Of a stretch of DNA of 64,000 nt, positions 29,136 through 39,257 are shown in pieces; the stretch's first letter is position 1; every line of letters starts with the position of its first letter. A program made the translations under genes and the position numbers. This stretch comes from Pseudomonadota bacterium (GTDB taxonomy: Bacteria; Pseudomonadota; Gammaproteobacteria; Steroidobacterales; Steroidobacteraceae). The stretch spans positions 868,001 to 932,000 of the forward strand of contig JBBCGI010000001.1 of NCBI GenBank assembly GCA_037200975.1. Reading direction: 5' to 3'. Under the pieces are notes generated by a model. The model was given only the letters and a program-made list of their open reading frames with translations, was not told the DNA's origin and made no database searches.

Positions 29136-29207
29136 AGCGTTTAAAGGGGACATGCCTATTTTTCGGCGGCCGAAAAATAGGCATGTCCCCTTTAAACGCT
29201 CTAAGCG
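29129..29207. repeat. Long perfect inverted repeat (hairpin element 2) after zapE
   Basis: Arms of 38 bp at 29129-29166 and 29170-29207 pair perfectly around a 3-nt loop (CGG). The arm contains GCGTTTAAAGGGGACATGCC and then TATTTTTCGG. The zapE stop codon is inside the left arm. The arm sequence differs from the other three hairpins in the window, but the size and location at the end of a convergent pair are the same. The 97 bp from 29208 to the next gene hold nothing I recognise. Confidence 0.9.
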
Positions 29208-29304
29208 AGGATCCGTGGTGTATCGGCCACGCGCCGGCTGACGTCATTGTTCTTCCACATCCGCGTGAGCCCAGGCTTTCGCCTCTGCCTTGATATGTAC
29301 GCGC

Positions 29305-29931
29305 CTACGGTGCCGCGCAGGCCTCATCGAAGGCCTTCATCTGATCGAGCGCCGGAGTACGTTTCGGCAGCGGCAAGCCCTTCTGCTTTGCGGCCGCCGC
29401 TGCCGGCATGTACTGCGCGTTCTCCTTCGCCATCTGGCTGAGCTCGGCCTCGGACAATTCGTCGAACCGGCCCGCCATACACGAACAGTACTTTGCGGTG
29501 TTCGGCCGATACGGCGCCATACGTTCCGCGCAGCCCTCGGCATATGCCGCCTTCATCGCCTCACCGGCGCAGACATTCACGACGCGCGGCAGAAACTTTC
29601 GCGTGAATTCATCCTGCGACACACGCGTTTCACGTTCGCTCGCCGGGAGCCTCTTGAGCAACGCCCTCGCGCGCGACGGCATGCAGACACACAGCGTGTG
29701 AATCGAGACTTCCGCCTGGAATGCTTCCGCGGCCTTGCCCTGCGCCTTGAGGTCCTTCACCAGCGGATTGTTCTTGTTGGCGGCGCATTTCTGCTCGGCC
29801 ATCGAGACGAGATTGGTAAGCAACTCGTCGAGGCGGGCGGTCGCCATCTGCGCATACGCGGCCGGGCCTGCGGCCAAGGAGACAACCAGCAGCGCGAGCG
29901 CCTGCAAGAACCCCACTTGCCGGCGCTTCAC
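29305..29931 (-). CDS. Exported cysteine-containing protein of unknown function
   Basis: 208 residues. A clear signal peptide at about 1-28 (QALALLVVSLAAGPAAYAQ) is followed by a helical, alanine-rich mature region with eight cysteines: EQKCAAN, LCVCMPS, VVNVCAGEA, EGCAERM, YCSCMAG and the C-terminal EACAAP. Cysteine pairs such as C-x-C suggest disulfides or metal binding in the periplasm. I do not recognise the family. It sits 9 bp upstream of... in transcription terms, just after scoB on the same strand, so it may be the last gene of the tyrosine/ketone operon. Confidence 0.7.
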   Translation of the reverse strand: MKRRQVGFLQALALLVVSLAAGPAAYAQMATARLDELLTNLVSMAEQKCAANKNNPLVKDLKAQGKAAEAFQAEVSIHTLCVCMPSRARALLKRLPASERETRVSQDEFTRKFLPRVVNVCAGEAMKAAYAEGCAERMAPYRPNTAKYCSCMAGRFDELSEAELSQMAKENAQYMPAAAAAKQKGLPLPKRTPALDQMKAFDEACAAP

Positions 29932-29940
29932 GAGCCGTTC

Positions 29941-30576
29941 TCAGCCGACGAAGTTCGCGCCGGTCTTCTTGCGTACTTCATCGGCAGTGACTCCGGGCGC
30001 GAGCTCGAGTAGTTTGAACGTCGATTTGCGATCCGGGCGCTCGAAAACCGCAAGATCGGTGATCAACATGTCGACGCAGTTCGCACCGGTCAGGGGCAAT
30101 TCGCAGCGCGGCTTGAACTTCGGCGCTCCATCCTTCGAGTTGTGCTCCATGACCACGACTACGCGGCGCACGCCGGCCACGAGATCCATCGCACCACCCA
30201 TGCCCTTGACCATCTTGCCGGGCACCATCCAGTTGGCGAGATCGCCGTTTTCGGCGACTTCGAGTGCGCCGAGCACTGAGAGGTGGATGTGCCCGCCGCG
30301 AATCATGCCGAAGCTGTCGGCCGACGAGAAATACGACGAGGTCGCCAGCTGGGTGATCGTCTGTTTGCCGGCGTTGATGAGATCCGGATCTTCCTCGCCT
30401 TCGTACGGGAACGGCCCCATGCCCAGCATGCCGTTCTCCGACTGCAAGACCACGTCGACTCCAGCCGGAATGTAGTTGGCCACCAGCGTCGGAATGCCGA
30501 TGCCGAGGTTCACGTAGTACCCGTCGCGCAGTTCCTTGGCGGCGCGTCTGGCGAGATCGTCACGCGTCCAGGGCAT
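29941..30576 (-). CDS. scoB: 3-oxoacid CoA-transferase subunit B
   Basis: 211-residue beta subunit of succinyl-CoA:acetoacetate CoA-transferase. The catalytic glutamate lies in [14 protein letters not shown], and [21 protein letters not shown] is a family block. Its ATG overlaps the scoA stop by one base (TGATG). With ScoA it activates acetoacetate, an end product of tyrosine breakdown, to acetoacetyl-CoA. Confidence 0.94.
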   Translation of the reverse strand: MPWTRDDLARRAAKELRDGYYVNLGIGIPTLVANYIPAGVDVVLQSENGMLGMGPFPYEGEEDPDLINAGKQTITQLATSSYFSSADSFGMIRGGHIHLSVLGALEVAENGDLANWMVPGKMVKGMGGAMDLVAGVRRVVVVMEHNSKDGAPKFKPRCELPLTGANCVDMLITDLAVFERPDRKSTFKLLELAPGVTADEVRKKTGANFVG

Positions 30577-31289
30577 CAGACCCCTCCCTTTTTCCGCACG
30601 GTGCGCTGCTCGATTCGTTTCTGGTAGTTCGATCCCTTGATGATCCGCTGCACGAAGATGCCGGGCGTGTGAATCTGGTCTGGATCGAGCGAGCCCGGCT
30701 CGACCAGCTCCTCGACTTCCGCGACGGTGACGCGTCCCGCCGTCGCCATCATCGGATTGAAGTTACGCGCGGTCTTGCGATAAACGAGATTGCCCTCGGT
30801 GTCGCCTTTCCAGGCTTTCACGATGGATAGATCCGCGGTCAGGCCGGTCTCGAGAATGAAAATCTCGCCGTTCACGTCGCGTTGTTCCTTGCCGTCCGCC
30901 ACCACCGTACCAGCGCCGGTGCGGGTGTAGAAGCCGTAGATGCCCGCGCCACCGGCGCGAATGCGTTCCGCCAGCGTGCCCTGCGGATTGAATTCGAGCT
31001 CGAGCTCCTTCGCGAGGTATTGCCGTTCGAATTCCTTGTTCTCGCCGACGTACGACGACACCATTTTCCGGATCTGCCGCGTCTCGAGCAGCAGACCCAG
31101 CCCGAAGCCGTCGACACCGGCGTTGTTGGAAATGACGGTGAGGCCCTTCGCGCCCGAATCGCGCAGCGCGACGATGAGATTCTCCGGCAGTCCGCACAGG
31201 CCGAAGCCGCCGGACATGACGGTCATGTTGTCACGCGTGAGGCCCGCCAGCGCGGCGACCGCGTTCTCGTAAACCTTGCTAGTGGGCAT
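30576..31289 (-). CDS. scoA: 3-oxoacid CoA-transferase subunit A
   Basis: 237-residue alpha subunit with the N-terminal glycine motif [15 protein letters not shown] and the block [16 protein letters not shown]. The ATG at 31289 ([10 protein letters not shown]) was chosen; it overlaps the maiA 3' end by 11 bp, and a further ATG at 31313 would overlap more. It is in the operon hppD-maiA-scoA-scoB, which links homogentisate metabolism with use of the acetoacetate it yields. Confidence 0.94.
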   Translation of the reverse strand: MPTSKVYENAVAALAGLTRDNMTVMSGGFGLCGLPENLIVALRDSGAKGLTVISNNAGVDGFGLGLLLETRQIRKMVSSYVGENKEFERQYLAKELELEFNPQGTLAERIRAGGAGIYGFYTRTGAGTVVADGKEQRDVNGEIFILETGLTADLSIVKAWKGDTEGNLVYRKTARNFNPMMATAGRVTVAEVEELVEPGSLDPDQIHTPGIFVQRIIKGSNYQKRIEQRTVRKKGGV

Positions 31290-31929
31290 CGGGCTGCTTC
31301 GAAGGATGGGCATGAATGAACGCGGAGATCGCCGCGCAGTTTTCCGCGATCAAGGCCAGCCGTGGATAGTGCGCCGGCTCGACACCGAAGCGCTGCGCCG
31401 CGTACAGCTGCGGAATGAGGCAGCAATCCGCCATGGTCGGCGTGTCGCCGTGCGAGAACTTGCCCGACAGCCGGTCGCGCTCGAGGTGTGCGTCATATGC
31501 GTCGAGCCCGCGCTTGATCCACTCCCGCAGCCACGCGGCGACGGCGGCATCGTCCTGTTGCATCTGCTCCTTGAGATACCGCGTGGTGCTGGTGTTCTGC
31601 AGCGGCTGAATGTCGCAGGCGATGATCTGCGACAACATGCGTACGCGCGCGCGATCCACCGGATCGCGCGGAATGAGCCGGTGATCGGGAAACGTCTCGT
31701 CGAGGTATTCGATGATGGCGAGCGACTGCGAAAACCGTTGCCCGTTGTGTACCAGCGTGGGCACACGGCTCTGCGGATTCACCTCGCGAAACGCGGCGGA
31801 AAACTGCTCGCCGCCGTCGCGCACCAGGTTCACCGCATGCAGTTCGTAGGGCAGCGCCTTGAGATTGAGCGCGATGCGTACGCGATACGACGCGGAACTG
31901 CGCCAGAAGCTGTATAGCTCGAGAGTCAA
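31279..31929 (-). CDS. maiA: Maleylacetoacetate isomerase (zeta-class GST)
   Basis: 216-residue glutathione-dependent isomerase converting maleylacetoacetate to fumarylacetoacetate in tyrosine catabolism. The zeta-class motif appears as [17 protein letters not shown] (the usual SSCSWRVRIAL with the cysteine replaced by alanine). The remaining GST fold includes [12 protein letters not shown] and [16 protein letters not shown]. It overlaps hppD by 4 bp and scoA by 11 bp. Confidence 0.92.
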   Translation of the reverse strand: MTLELYSFWRSSASYRVRIALNLKALPYELHAVNLVRDGGEQFSAAFREVNPQSRVPTLVHNGQRFSQSLAIIEYLDETFPDHRLIPRDPVDRARVRMLSQIIACDIQPLQNTSTTRYLKEQMQQDDAAVAAWLREWIKRGLDAYDAHLERDRLSGKFSHGDTPTMADCCLIPQLYAAQRFGVEPAHYPRLALIAENCAAISAFIHAHPSKQPDAH

Positions 31930-32999
31930 ACCACACCCCGGCGGATCTGATCGAGTTCGATCGACTCGAACAATGCCTTGAAATTGCCTTCGCCGAAACC
32001 CTGGTTGCCCTTGCGCTGGATGATCTCGAAGAAGATGGGCCCGATCACGTTGGCCGTGAAAATCTGCAACAACACTCCTTCATGATTCGTGGCATTGCCA
32101 TCGATGAGGATGCGGCGCTTGCGCAGCTCCTCGATGTCTTCCTGGTGGCCGGCGACGCGCGCGTTGGCGCCTTCGTAATAGGTCTCGGGCGTGTCCTGGA
32201 ACGCGACACCGCGGCCGCGCAGCACGTCCACGGTGTGGTAGATGTCAGCGGTTGACAGCGCGATGTGCTGGATGCCCTCGCCCTTGTATTCGCGCAGGTA
32301 TTCCTCGATCTGGGACTTGTCGTCCTGCGATTCGTTGATCGGTATGCGGATCTTGCCGCAGGGGCTGGTCAGCGCGCGCGAGAACAACCCGGTCTTCTTC
32401 CCTTCGATGTCGAAGTAGCGGATCTCGCGGAAGTTGAACAACGTCTCGTAGAAACCGGTCCACTTGTCCATGTGGCCGCGGTGGACGTTGTGCGTGAGAT
32501 GGTCGATCTCGATGAGCCCGGCCTGCTGCATCGACTGCGGTGTCACACTGCGGAAATCGACGTCGTAGATCGTCTGGTCGCCGTATCGATCGACGAAGTA
32601 AATGAGCGAGCCACCGATGCCGACGATTGCCGGGATGTTGAGCTCCATCGGCCCGACGCTGCTGCGATGCGGCTCCGCGCCCAGCGACACGGCGCGCTCG
32701 AACGCCGCGGCCGCGTCGGCGACGCGGAACGCCATCGCACACACCGAAGGACCATGCGCCTGCGCAAAACGCTGCGCGAACGACGACGGCTCGGCATTGA
32801 TGACGAAATTGATACCGCCCTGCGAATGCAGCGTCACGTTCTTGCTGCGATGGCGGGCAACGACCGGGAAACCCAGCTGCTCGAAAAGATTGCGCAGCAG
32901 CTTCGGGTCAGGAGCTGCGTATTCGACGAACTCGAAACCGTCGGTGCCCATGGGATTGGCCAGTGGGCCCGCCAAGGAAGGTGGAATCGTGGCAGCCAT
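31926..32999 (-). CDS. hppD: 4-hydroxyphenylpyruvate dioxygenase
   Basis: 357-residue Fe(II) dioxygenase that makes homogentisate from 4-hydroxyphenylpyruvate. Iron ligands are visible in LIEIDHLTHNVHRG (His), GIQHIALSTADIY (His) and FFEIIQRKGNQGFGEGNF (Glu). The ATG at 32999 has a GGAGG ribosome site 6 bp upstream; the longer frame from 33044 would run through the operator. It is the first gene of the tyrosine operon and faces a MarR regulator. Homogentisate dioxygenase and fumarylacetoacetase are not in the window. Confidence 0.96.
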   Translation of the reverse strand: MAATIPPSLAGPLANPMGTDGFEFVEYAAPDPKLLRNLFEQLGFPVVARHRSKNVTLHSQGGINFVINAEPSSFAQRFAQAHGPSVCAMAFRVADAAAAFERAVSLGAEPHRSSVGPMELNIPAIVGIGGSLIYFVDRYGDQTIYDVDFRSVTPQSMQQAGLIEIDHLTHNVHRGHMDKWTGFYETLFNFREIRYFDIEGKKTGLFSRALTSPCGKIRIPINESQDDKSQIEEYLREYKGEGIQHIALSTADIYHTVDVLRGRGVAFQDTPETYYEGANARVAGHQEDIEELRKRRILIDGNATNHEGVLLQIFTANVIGPIFFEIIQRKGNQGFGEGNFKALFESIELDQIRRGVV

Positions 33000-33017
33000 C
33001 TCTGGCCTCCGGCGTGA

Positions 33018-33036
33018 AATTGATTTAGTTTCAATT
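33018..33036. promoter_or_regulatory. Inverted-repeat operator between hppD and marR
   Basis: AATTGA-N7-TCAATT is a perfect 6-bp-arm palindrome, AT-rich in GC-rich surroundings, in the 44-bp gap between the two divergent starts. On the minus strand TACAAT (33034-33039) beside it could be the hppD -10 element. A MarR-family dimer bound here would cover both promoters. Confidence 0.6.
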
Positions 33037-33043
33037 GTAACCA

Positions 33044-33508
33044 ATGACCCGCCCTACGAAACTCCATCTCGAGAAATTTCTTCCCTACCGGCTGTCGGTG
33101 TTGTCCAACACCGTGAGCGGCGCGATCGCGGCGAGTTATTTCCTGCACTTCGGCCTGTCGATCCCCGAATGGCGGGTCATGGCCATCCTGGCGGCGAATC
33201 CCGGCCTGTCCGCGGCGGAAGTGACCGCGCGAACCGCCATGGACAAGGTTGCCGTGAGCCGCGCAGTCGCCACCCTGCTGGCCGCCGGCCGGCTGCGCCG
33301 CACCACGGTTCCCGCCGATCGCCGCCGCACGCACCTCGAACTCACGACCGCCGGCGAGCGGGTCTATGCGCAGGTCGTGCCCATGGCGCTGGAATACGAG
33401 CGGCGCCTGGTGGCGCCGTTGTCCAGCCGCGATCGCGCGATCCTCGACCGGATTCTGCGAGTTCTGCTAGGCCGCGCCGTCGAGCTCGGCCCCGCGCAGC
33501 CGGAGTGA
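33044..33508 (+). CDS. MarR-family transcriptional regulator
   Basis: 154-residue winged-helix regulator. The DNA-binding core includes SAAEVTARTAMDKVAVSRAVATLL and the wing TTVPADRRRTHLELTTAG. It is divergent from hppD with a palindromic operator between them, so it most likely represses the tyrosine operon and itself and responds to an aromatic intermediate, as HpdA/HmgR-like regulators do. The ligand is inference. Confidence 0.88.
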   Translation: MTRPTKLHLEKFLPYRLSVLSNTVSGAIAASYFLHFGLSIPEWRVMAILAANPGLSAAEVTARTAMDKVAVSRAVATLLAAGRLRRTTVPADRRRTHLELTTAGERVYAQVVPMALEYERRLVAPLSSRDRAILDRILRVLLGRAVELGPAQPE

Positions 33509-33525
33509 GGCCCTGCAAGCGCATG

Positions 33526-33531
33526 TATAAT
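33526..33531 (+). promoter_or_regulatory. Probable -10 element of the glutamate dehydrogenase promoter
   Basis: A perfect TATAAT lies 48 bp before the glutamate dehydrogenase ATG, in the 70-bp gap after marR. No convincing -35 box is seen at 16-18 bp upstream. Confidence 0.45.
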
Positions 33532-33578
33532 CGCGCGCCGTCGCGCTGACGCCGCTACCTTCCCACAGAGAGTCTGCA

Positions 33579-36500
33579 ATGCTCGGCAAGATCCCCGCCG
33601 CCCGTCTCGCGCTCATCGAGAAGATAGTCGCGTCCGCCGCCAGAAAACTCCCCTCATCGAAACGCGCCCTTGCGGGCGATTTCGTCCGCGCCTATTTCCG
33701 CGGCGTCGCCGAAGAGGACCTGCGTGCGCACGAACCTCACGATCTCGCCGCTGCTGCGCTGGCGCATCTGGAATTCGGCGCGCGCCGCAAGAGCAGCCAG
33801 GTCCTCGTGGACCTCGCGCCGGCCCTGAACGACGCGGCCGCCGTCGCATCGCATCGCGCGCTGGCGCGTGTGGTCGCGCCCGACATGCCGTTCCTGGTCG
33901 ACTCGATCAGCCTCGTGTTCAGTCAGATGAACATCGGAGTTCATCTCATCGTGCACCCGATGCTGGCCGTCCGGCGCGATGCGAGCGGCAACCTGCGCTC
34001 GGTTTCTGCCGACGCAGGCGATTCCCGGCGCGAATCCTGGCAGATGATCGAGATCGACCGGCCGCGCGACGCAGCCCAGGCGCGCGAACTGCTGCAGCGG
34101 CTGCATACCGCGCTCGAAGACGTCCGCAAGGCGGTCCAGGATTTTCCGCGCATGCTCGAACGGGTGCGCGCCGTGGCCAACGAGCTCGGTCGCGCCAAAC
34201 TACCGGTGCCGCAGTCGCACGCCGCCGAAGCACGCGCGCTGCTGACCTGGATGCTCGACGGGCACTTCGTGTTCCTCGGCTACCGCCACTATCAACTCAG
34301 GCGCGGCCGCGCGCGCGACGCGCTGGTGCGCGACACTGACAGCGGGCTCGGCATCCTGCGCTCGGGCGGTTCGCGCCAGCGGCCCGCGCCCATCGTGCTC
34401 ACCGGTCACCTGCGCAAACAGGCGCGCGAGCCGGATCTGCTCGTGCTGACGAAGGCGAACACCCCGTCGACCGTGCATCGGAGCAGTTATCTCGACTACA
34501 TCGGCGTCAAGACTTTCGACGCACGCGGCAACGTCACGGGCGAACACCGCTTCCTGGGACTGTGGACTTCGAGCGCGTACCACATGGCGCCGACCGAGAT
34601 TCCGCTGCTGCGCCGCAAGGTCGATGCGGTCATCGAACACTTTGGCCTGCCGCCGCAGAGCCACGACGCGAAATCCGTGGTCAACGTCATCGAGACTTTT
34701 CCGCGCGATGAACTGTTCCAGACCTCCGCGGCGGAGCTCATTCCGATCGTGCGCGGCATCGTCAATCTCTACGAGCGCCGGCGCGTGCGCCTGTTCGCGC
34801 GCCGCGACAGCTACGAACGTTTCTGGTCCTGCCTCGTGTACGTGCCGCGCGATCGCTATAACACCGAGGTGCGCGAGCGCATCGAACGCATCGTGCGCCA
34901 GCGCTTCGGCGGCACGCACGTCGAGACGCAGGTGCAGATCTCCGACTCGGCGCTGGCGCGGCTGCACCTGCTGGTGCGCACGCCGCAGGGTGGCCGCCCC
35001 GTCGACGACATCGTCGCCATCGAAGCCGAAATCGCCGCGGCGGCCTCGACCTGGGAAGACCGGCTGCAGCAGGCGCTGATCTCGCGCGGCGTCGAACAAC
35101 CCGCGGTCGAGCTGGCCAGCCGCTACGCGAAATCGTTCCCGCCGGCCTACCGGGCCGATGTCGAGCCCGCGCAGGCGTTGGCGGACATCGCCGATCTCGA
35201 AGCACTGGCGGCCGATCCCGCGGTGCCGCAGCTCAATCTGCGTTCGCATCCGGGTGGCCCGCCCAATCGCCTGCATCTGCGGATCCTGCTCGCCGGCGAA
35301 CCCATTTCGATCTCCGACATCCTGCCGATGCTGGAAAACTTCGGCCTGCGCGTGCTCGCCGAACATCCCTATCAACTCGTCTCGAATGAACGCGGTGCGT
35401 GGATCCAGGATTTCGAGCTCGAGGCGCGCGACCTCAAACGCGTGGATGCCGCCGCCATCGAGCCGCTGTTCCGCGAAGCATTGCTCGCCGCCTGGCGCGG
35501 CGATATCGAAAACGACGGCTTCAATCGCCTGCTGCTGTGCGCCGGCTTGAGCGCGCGCGAAATCGTGGTGCTGCGCGCCTACTGCCGCTACCTGCTGCAG
35601 ACCGGCATTCCGTTCAGCCAGGCGTATATGGAACGTGTGCTGGTCGCGCAGGCGCCGATCACGCGTTCGCTGGTGCGATTGTTCGAGACGCAATTCGCGC
35701 TTCAAGGCCGGCAGCGCGAGAGCGCGGCGGAGCGCATTCGCAAGAACATTCTTGGCGCGTTCGACAAGGTCGCGAGCCTGGACGAAGACCGCATCCTGCG
35801 CGCCTACCTAGCGGTCATCCGTGCCACGCTGCGCACCAACTACTACCAGCTGGCGGCCGATGGCAGCGTGAAGCCCTGGGTGTCCTTCAAGCTCGATCCA
35901 CACGCGATACCGGATCTGCCGCTGCCGCGCCCGAAATTCGAGATCTTCGTCTACAGCCCGCGCGTCGAGGGTGTGCACCTGCGCATGGGGTACGTCGCGC
36001 GCGGTGGCCTGCGCTGGTCGGATCGCCGCGAGGATTTCCGCACCGAAGTGCTGGGGCTCATGAAGGCGCAGAACGTCAAGAACACGCTGATCGTGCCGGT
36101 GGGTGCGAAGGGCGGCTTCTACCCGAAGCGTCTGCCGGCCGGCGGTTCGCGCGAAGAGGTGCAGAAGGAAGTCGTCGCGAGCTACCAGACCTTCATCCGC
36201 GGCCTGCTGGATCTCACCGACAACATCGTCAACGGCAAGACGGTCGTCCGGCCCGGACTCGTGCGTCGCGACGGCGACGACGCCTATCTGGTCGTCGCCG
36301 CGGACAAAGGCACCGCCACGTTCTCGGACATCGCCAATGCCATCTCCATCGAGTATGGCCACTGGCTGGGCGACGCGTTCGCGTCCGGTGGCTCCGCCGG
36401 TTACGACCACAAGCGCATGGGGATCACGGCTCGCGGCGCGTGGGAATGCGTCAAGCGCCACTTCCGTGAACTCGGCCTGGACATCCAGGCCCAGGAATTC

Positions 36501-38411
36501 TCCTGCGCCGGTGTCGGCGACATGTCGGGCGATGTGTTCGGCAACGGCATGTTGCTGTCGAAGTACACGAAGCTGGTGGCCGCTTTCGATCATCGCCACA
36601 TCTTCATCGATCCGAATCCGCAGCTCGCGGCGAGTTTCCGCGAGCGCGAGCGGCTGTTCAAACTGCCGCGTTCGAGCTGGGACGACTACTCTCGCAAGGC
36701 CATTTCGCGCGGCGGCGGCGTCTGGCCGCGCACGGCGAAATCGATTCCGCTTTCGGGCGAGGCGCGCGCGTTGTTAGGCATCGACGCCGCGGCCGCGACC
36801 CCGGTCGAAGTCATGCGCGCCATCCTCCGGCTGCCGGTGGACCTGCTGTGGAACGGCGGCATCGGCACATACATCAAGTCCAGCGACGAATCGCACGCCG
36901 AGGTGCGCGACCGCGCCAACGACGCGATCCGCGCCGATGGCCGCGAGATCCGCGCCCGGGTGGTCGGTGAAGGCGGCAACCTCGGCGCCACGCAGCGCGG
37001 GCGTGTTGAATATGCGCAGTCCGGCGGACCCACGGCGGCCGGCGGCCGCATCAATACCGACTTCATCGACAACTCCGCTGGCGTGAACACCTCCGATGTC
37101 GAGGTGAACATCAAGATCCTGCTGGCGGACGTGGCCCGCAAGGGCAAACTCACGCGCCCCGCGCGCGACAAACTACTCGCCAGCATGACGGACGAGGTGG
37201 CCGCGCTGGTCCTGCGCAACAACTACCTGCAGAGCCAGGCATTGTCGGTGCTCGAGCAACGGGCCCCCGAACGCTTGACGGAATACCAGAGCCTGGTGCG
37301 TACGCTCGAACGCGGCGGGCACCTGAACCGCGCCATCGAATTCCTGCCGGCCGACGATGAATTCCTCGAGCGACGCAAGCAGCGCCTGGGCCTCACGCGT
37401 CCGGAGCTGGCGGTGGTGCTGGCATACAGCAAGATCTGGCTCAGCAATCATCTGATCGACTCTGATCTGCCCGACGATCCGTACTTCGCGAGCGAGGTGC
37501 AGCGGTACTTCCCGGCGCCGATGCGCCGCCGCTATGCGCGCCAGATTCCGAAACATCGCCTGCGCCGCGAAATCGTGGCGACGGCGACGACCAACAGTCT
37601 CGTCAACCGCATGGGTCCGGTGTTCGTGACGCGCGCACAGGAAGAGACGGCGGCGAATCCCGCTTCGATCTCGCGGGCTTACACGATCGCGCGCGAAATA
37701 TTTTCGATGCGCGAGCTGTGGGCGCAGATCGAATCGCTCGACAACGCGGTGCCGGCAAGCGTGCAGTACGCCATGTTCTATCGCGCAGCCCGGCTGCTGC
37801 GCCACACGAGTTACTGGCTGCTGCGCGAACGCGGCAAGGATCTGCACATCGACAACTCCGTGCGCGAGCTGCGGCCGGCCATCGAGTCGCTGGTCGACAG
37901 CATCGACACCGCGATGCTGGGTGACGCGCGCGAACAGCACGATGCATCGCTGCTGGAGTTCGTCAACGGCGGCGTACCGGAGAAACTGGCGCGCCGCGTC
38001 GCACGCCTGTCGCTGCTTGATTCCGCGCTCGATATCGTCGCGTTGGCGCGCGGCGAGCAGGCACCGGTGGCGGAGGTCGCGCGCGCGTATTTCGAGGTCG
38101 GCCTGGCACTCGGCCTAGACTGGCTGCATCGCGAGATCGACCGGCTGCCGGTCGACGGCTCCTGGCAGGCCACCGCGCGCACCGGTCTGCGCGACGCCGC
38201 GATGCGCGCGCACCGTGAGCTCACCCAACAGGTGCTGCGCACACGCGGCGCGAAACGCGCCGGCGAGCGACTCGCGCGGTGGAGCGAACAACGCGGCGAA
38301 CTGCTTGCGGGCTGGAAGCGCACGCTCACGGAAATGCGCGCGGTCGGCACCGCCGACTTCGCCACGCTCACCGTGGGTGTGGACGCGGTGCGCAATCTTT
38401 CCGGCGGCTAG
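33579..38411 (+). CDS. gdhB: NAD-specific glutamate dehydrogenase, large (180 kDa) class
   Basis: 1610-residue enzyme that oxidises glutamate to 2-oxoglutarate and ammonia with NAD. This size is normal for the GDH180 class, which has long N- and C-terminal regulatory regions around the catalytic core. The core at about 780-1300 includes GYVARGGLRWSDRREDFRTE, LIVPVGAKGGFYPKRLP and the dinucleotide-binding region around AGVGDMSGDVFGNGMLLS. No frameshift is seen along its whole length. It stands alone between marR and a glycosyltransferase gene. Confidence 0.95.
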   Translation: MLGKIPAARLALIEKIVASAARKLPSSKRALAGDFVRAYFRGVAEEDLRAHEPHDLAAAALAHLEFGARRKSSQVLVDLAPALNDAAAVASHRALARVVAPDMPFLVDSISLVFSQMNIGVHLIVHPMLAVRRDASGNLRSVSADAGDSRRESWQMIEIDRPRDAAQARELLQRLHTALEDVRKAVQDFPRMLERVRAVANELGRAKLPVPQSHAAEARALLTWMLDGHFVFLGYRHYQLRRGRARDALVRDTDSGLGILRSGGSRQRPAPIVLTGHLRKQAREPDLLVLTKANTPSTVHRSSYLDYIGVKTFDARGNVTGEHRFLGLWTSSAYHMAPTEIPLLRRKVDAVIEHFGLPPQSHDAKSVVNVIETFPRDELFQTSAAELIPIVRGIVNLYERRRVRLFARRDSYERFWSCLVYVPRDRYNTEVRERIERIVRQRFGGTHVETQVQISDSALARLHLLVRTPQGGRPVDDIVAIEAEIAAAASTWEDRLQQALISRGVEQPAVELASRYAKSFPPAYRADVEPAQALADIADLEALAADPAVPQLNLRSHPGGPPNRLHLRILLAGEPISISDILPMLENFGLRVLAEHPYQLVSNERGAWIQDFELEARDLKRVDAAAIEPLFREALLAAWRGDIENDGFNRLLLCAGLSAREIVVLRAYCRYLLQTGIPFSQAYMERVLVAQAPITRSLVRLFETQFALQGRQRESAAERIRKNILGAFDKVASLDEDRILRAYLAVIRATLRTNYYQLAADGSVKPWVSFKLDPHAIPDLPLPRPKFEIFVYSPRVEGVHLRMGYVARGGLRWSDRREDFRTEVLGLMKAQNVKNTLIVPVGAKGGFYPKRLPAGGSREEVQKEVVASYQTFIRGLLDLTDNIVNGKTVVRPGLVRRDGDDAYLVVAADKGTATFSDIANAISIEYGHWLGDAFASGGSAGYDHKRMGITARGAWECVKRHFRELGLDIQAQEFSCAGVGDMSGDVFGNGMLLSKYTKLVAAFDHRHIFIDPNPQLAASFRERERLFKLPRSSWDDYSRKAISRGGGVWPRTAKSIPLSGEARALLGIDAAAATPVEVMRAILRLPVDLLWNGGIGTYIKSSDESHAEVRDRANDAIRADGREIRARVVGEGGNLGATQRGRVEYAQSGGPTAAGGRINTDFIDNSAGVNTSDVEVNIKILLADVARKGKLTRPARDKLLASMTDEVAALVLRNNYLQSQALSVLEQRAPERLTEYQSLVRTLERGGHLNRAIEFLPADDEFLERRKQRLGLTRPELAVVLAYSKIWLSNHLIDSDLPDDPYFASEVQRYFPAPMRRRYARQIPKHRLRREIVATATTNSLVNRMGPVFVTRAQEETAANPASISRAYTIAREIFSMRELWAQIESLDNAVPASVQYAMFYRAARLLRHTSYWLLRERGKDLHIDNSVRELRPAIESLVDSIDTAMLGDAREQHDASLLEFVNGGVPEKLARRVARLSLLDSALDIVALARGEQAPVAEVARAYFEVGLALGLDWLHREIDRLPVDGSWQATARTGLRDAAMRAHRELTQQVLRTRGAKRAGERLARWSEQRGELLAGWKRTLTEMRAVGTADFATLTVGVDAVRNLSGG

Positions 38412-38421
38412 CCGTCCGCAT

Positions 38422-39216
38422 ATGCGAGTGGCGCTGGTCATCACGACCTACGAGCGCCCCGATGCACTCGCTGCCGTCCTGCAGAGTGCCGGGCGCCAGC
38501 GCGTCGCGCCTGACGAGATCATCGTCGCCGACGACGGGTCGGGGCCGGCGACACGCGAGCTGGTGCAGGCTTTCGGTGCGTTATCTGCCCTGCCCACCCG
38601 CTTCGTCTCGCAACCGCATTGCGGATTCCGCCTGACACGGCTGCGAAATCTCGCGATCGCCGCCACCTCGCTCGACTATCTGGTGTTCGTCGATGGCGAC
38701 ATGCTGCTGCACACCGAGTTCATCGCCGACCATGCGCGGCTCGCGCGGCGCGGGTTTTTCACGCAGGGCGTGCGCGTGCATGCCGACGCGGCGCTGACAT
38801 CCGCGCTGATCGCCGACCCCACCCGGCCTGCCCGGTGGTGGTCGCGAGGCCTGGGCGGCCTGCGCCGCGCCTATCTACTGCGTTCTCCCGCGCTCAGCAC
38901 CGCGGTACGCGGCCTGGCCAACGGCGTCATCGCGATCAAGGGCTGCAACCAGGCTTTCTGGCGCGACGACCTGGCGCGCGTGAACGGCTTCAACGAAGCC
39001 ATCGAAGGCTGGGGGCCCGAGGACAAGGAACTCGCCGCGCGCCTGCGTTTTGCGGGCGTGCGTCGGCAGACGCTGCTGTTCGGCGGCATCGCCTGCCACC
39101 TGCACCATCCCGCAGCGTCCCGCGCGGCGCTGCCGGCCAATATCGCGGTGCTCGAAGACACCGTGGCGCGGCGCCGGGTGCGCTGCACGCGCGGCCTCGA
39201 CGCACATTTCCGCTGA
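38422..39216 (+). CDS. Family 2 glycosyltransferase
   Basis: 264-residue GT-A fold enzyme. The N-terminus reads [20 protein letters not shown], the DXD-like metal site is [13 protein letters not shown], and the acceptor-site block is [17 protein letters not shown], close to the C-terminal galactosyltransferase motif of chondroitin-type and ExoU-like enzymes. The likely role is in surface polysaccharide or lipopolysaccharide synthesis; donor and acceptor are unknown. It starts 10 bp after the glutamate dehydrogenase gene. I chose the ATG at 38422. Confidence 0.83.
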   Translation: MRVALVITTYERPDALAAVLQSAGRQRVAPDEIIVADDGSGPATRELVQAFGALSALPTRFVSQPHCGFRLTRLRNLAIAATSLDYLVFVDGDMLLHTEFIADHARLARRGFFTQGVRVHADAALTSALIADPTRPARWWSRGLGGLRRAYLLRSPALSTAVRGLANGVIAIKGCNQAFWRDDLARVNGFNEAIEGWGPEDKELAARLRFAGVRRQTLLFGGIACHLHHPAASRAALPANIAVLEDTVARRRVRCTRGLDAHFR

Positions 39217-39257
39217 ACATTTCCGCTAAGATTGGCGCCCCATCGAGAGGTACCCGC

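Noticed and set aside
34200-35705. 501-codon minus-strand frame opposite the glutamate dehydrogenase gene
   Set aside because: Shadow of a well-conserved gene; composition biased and no recognisable domain.
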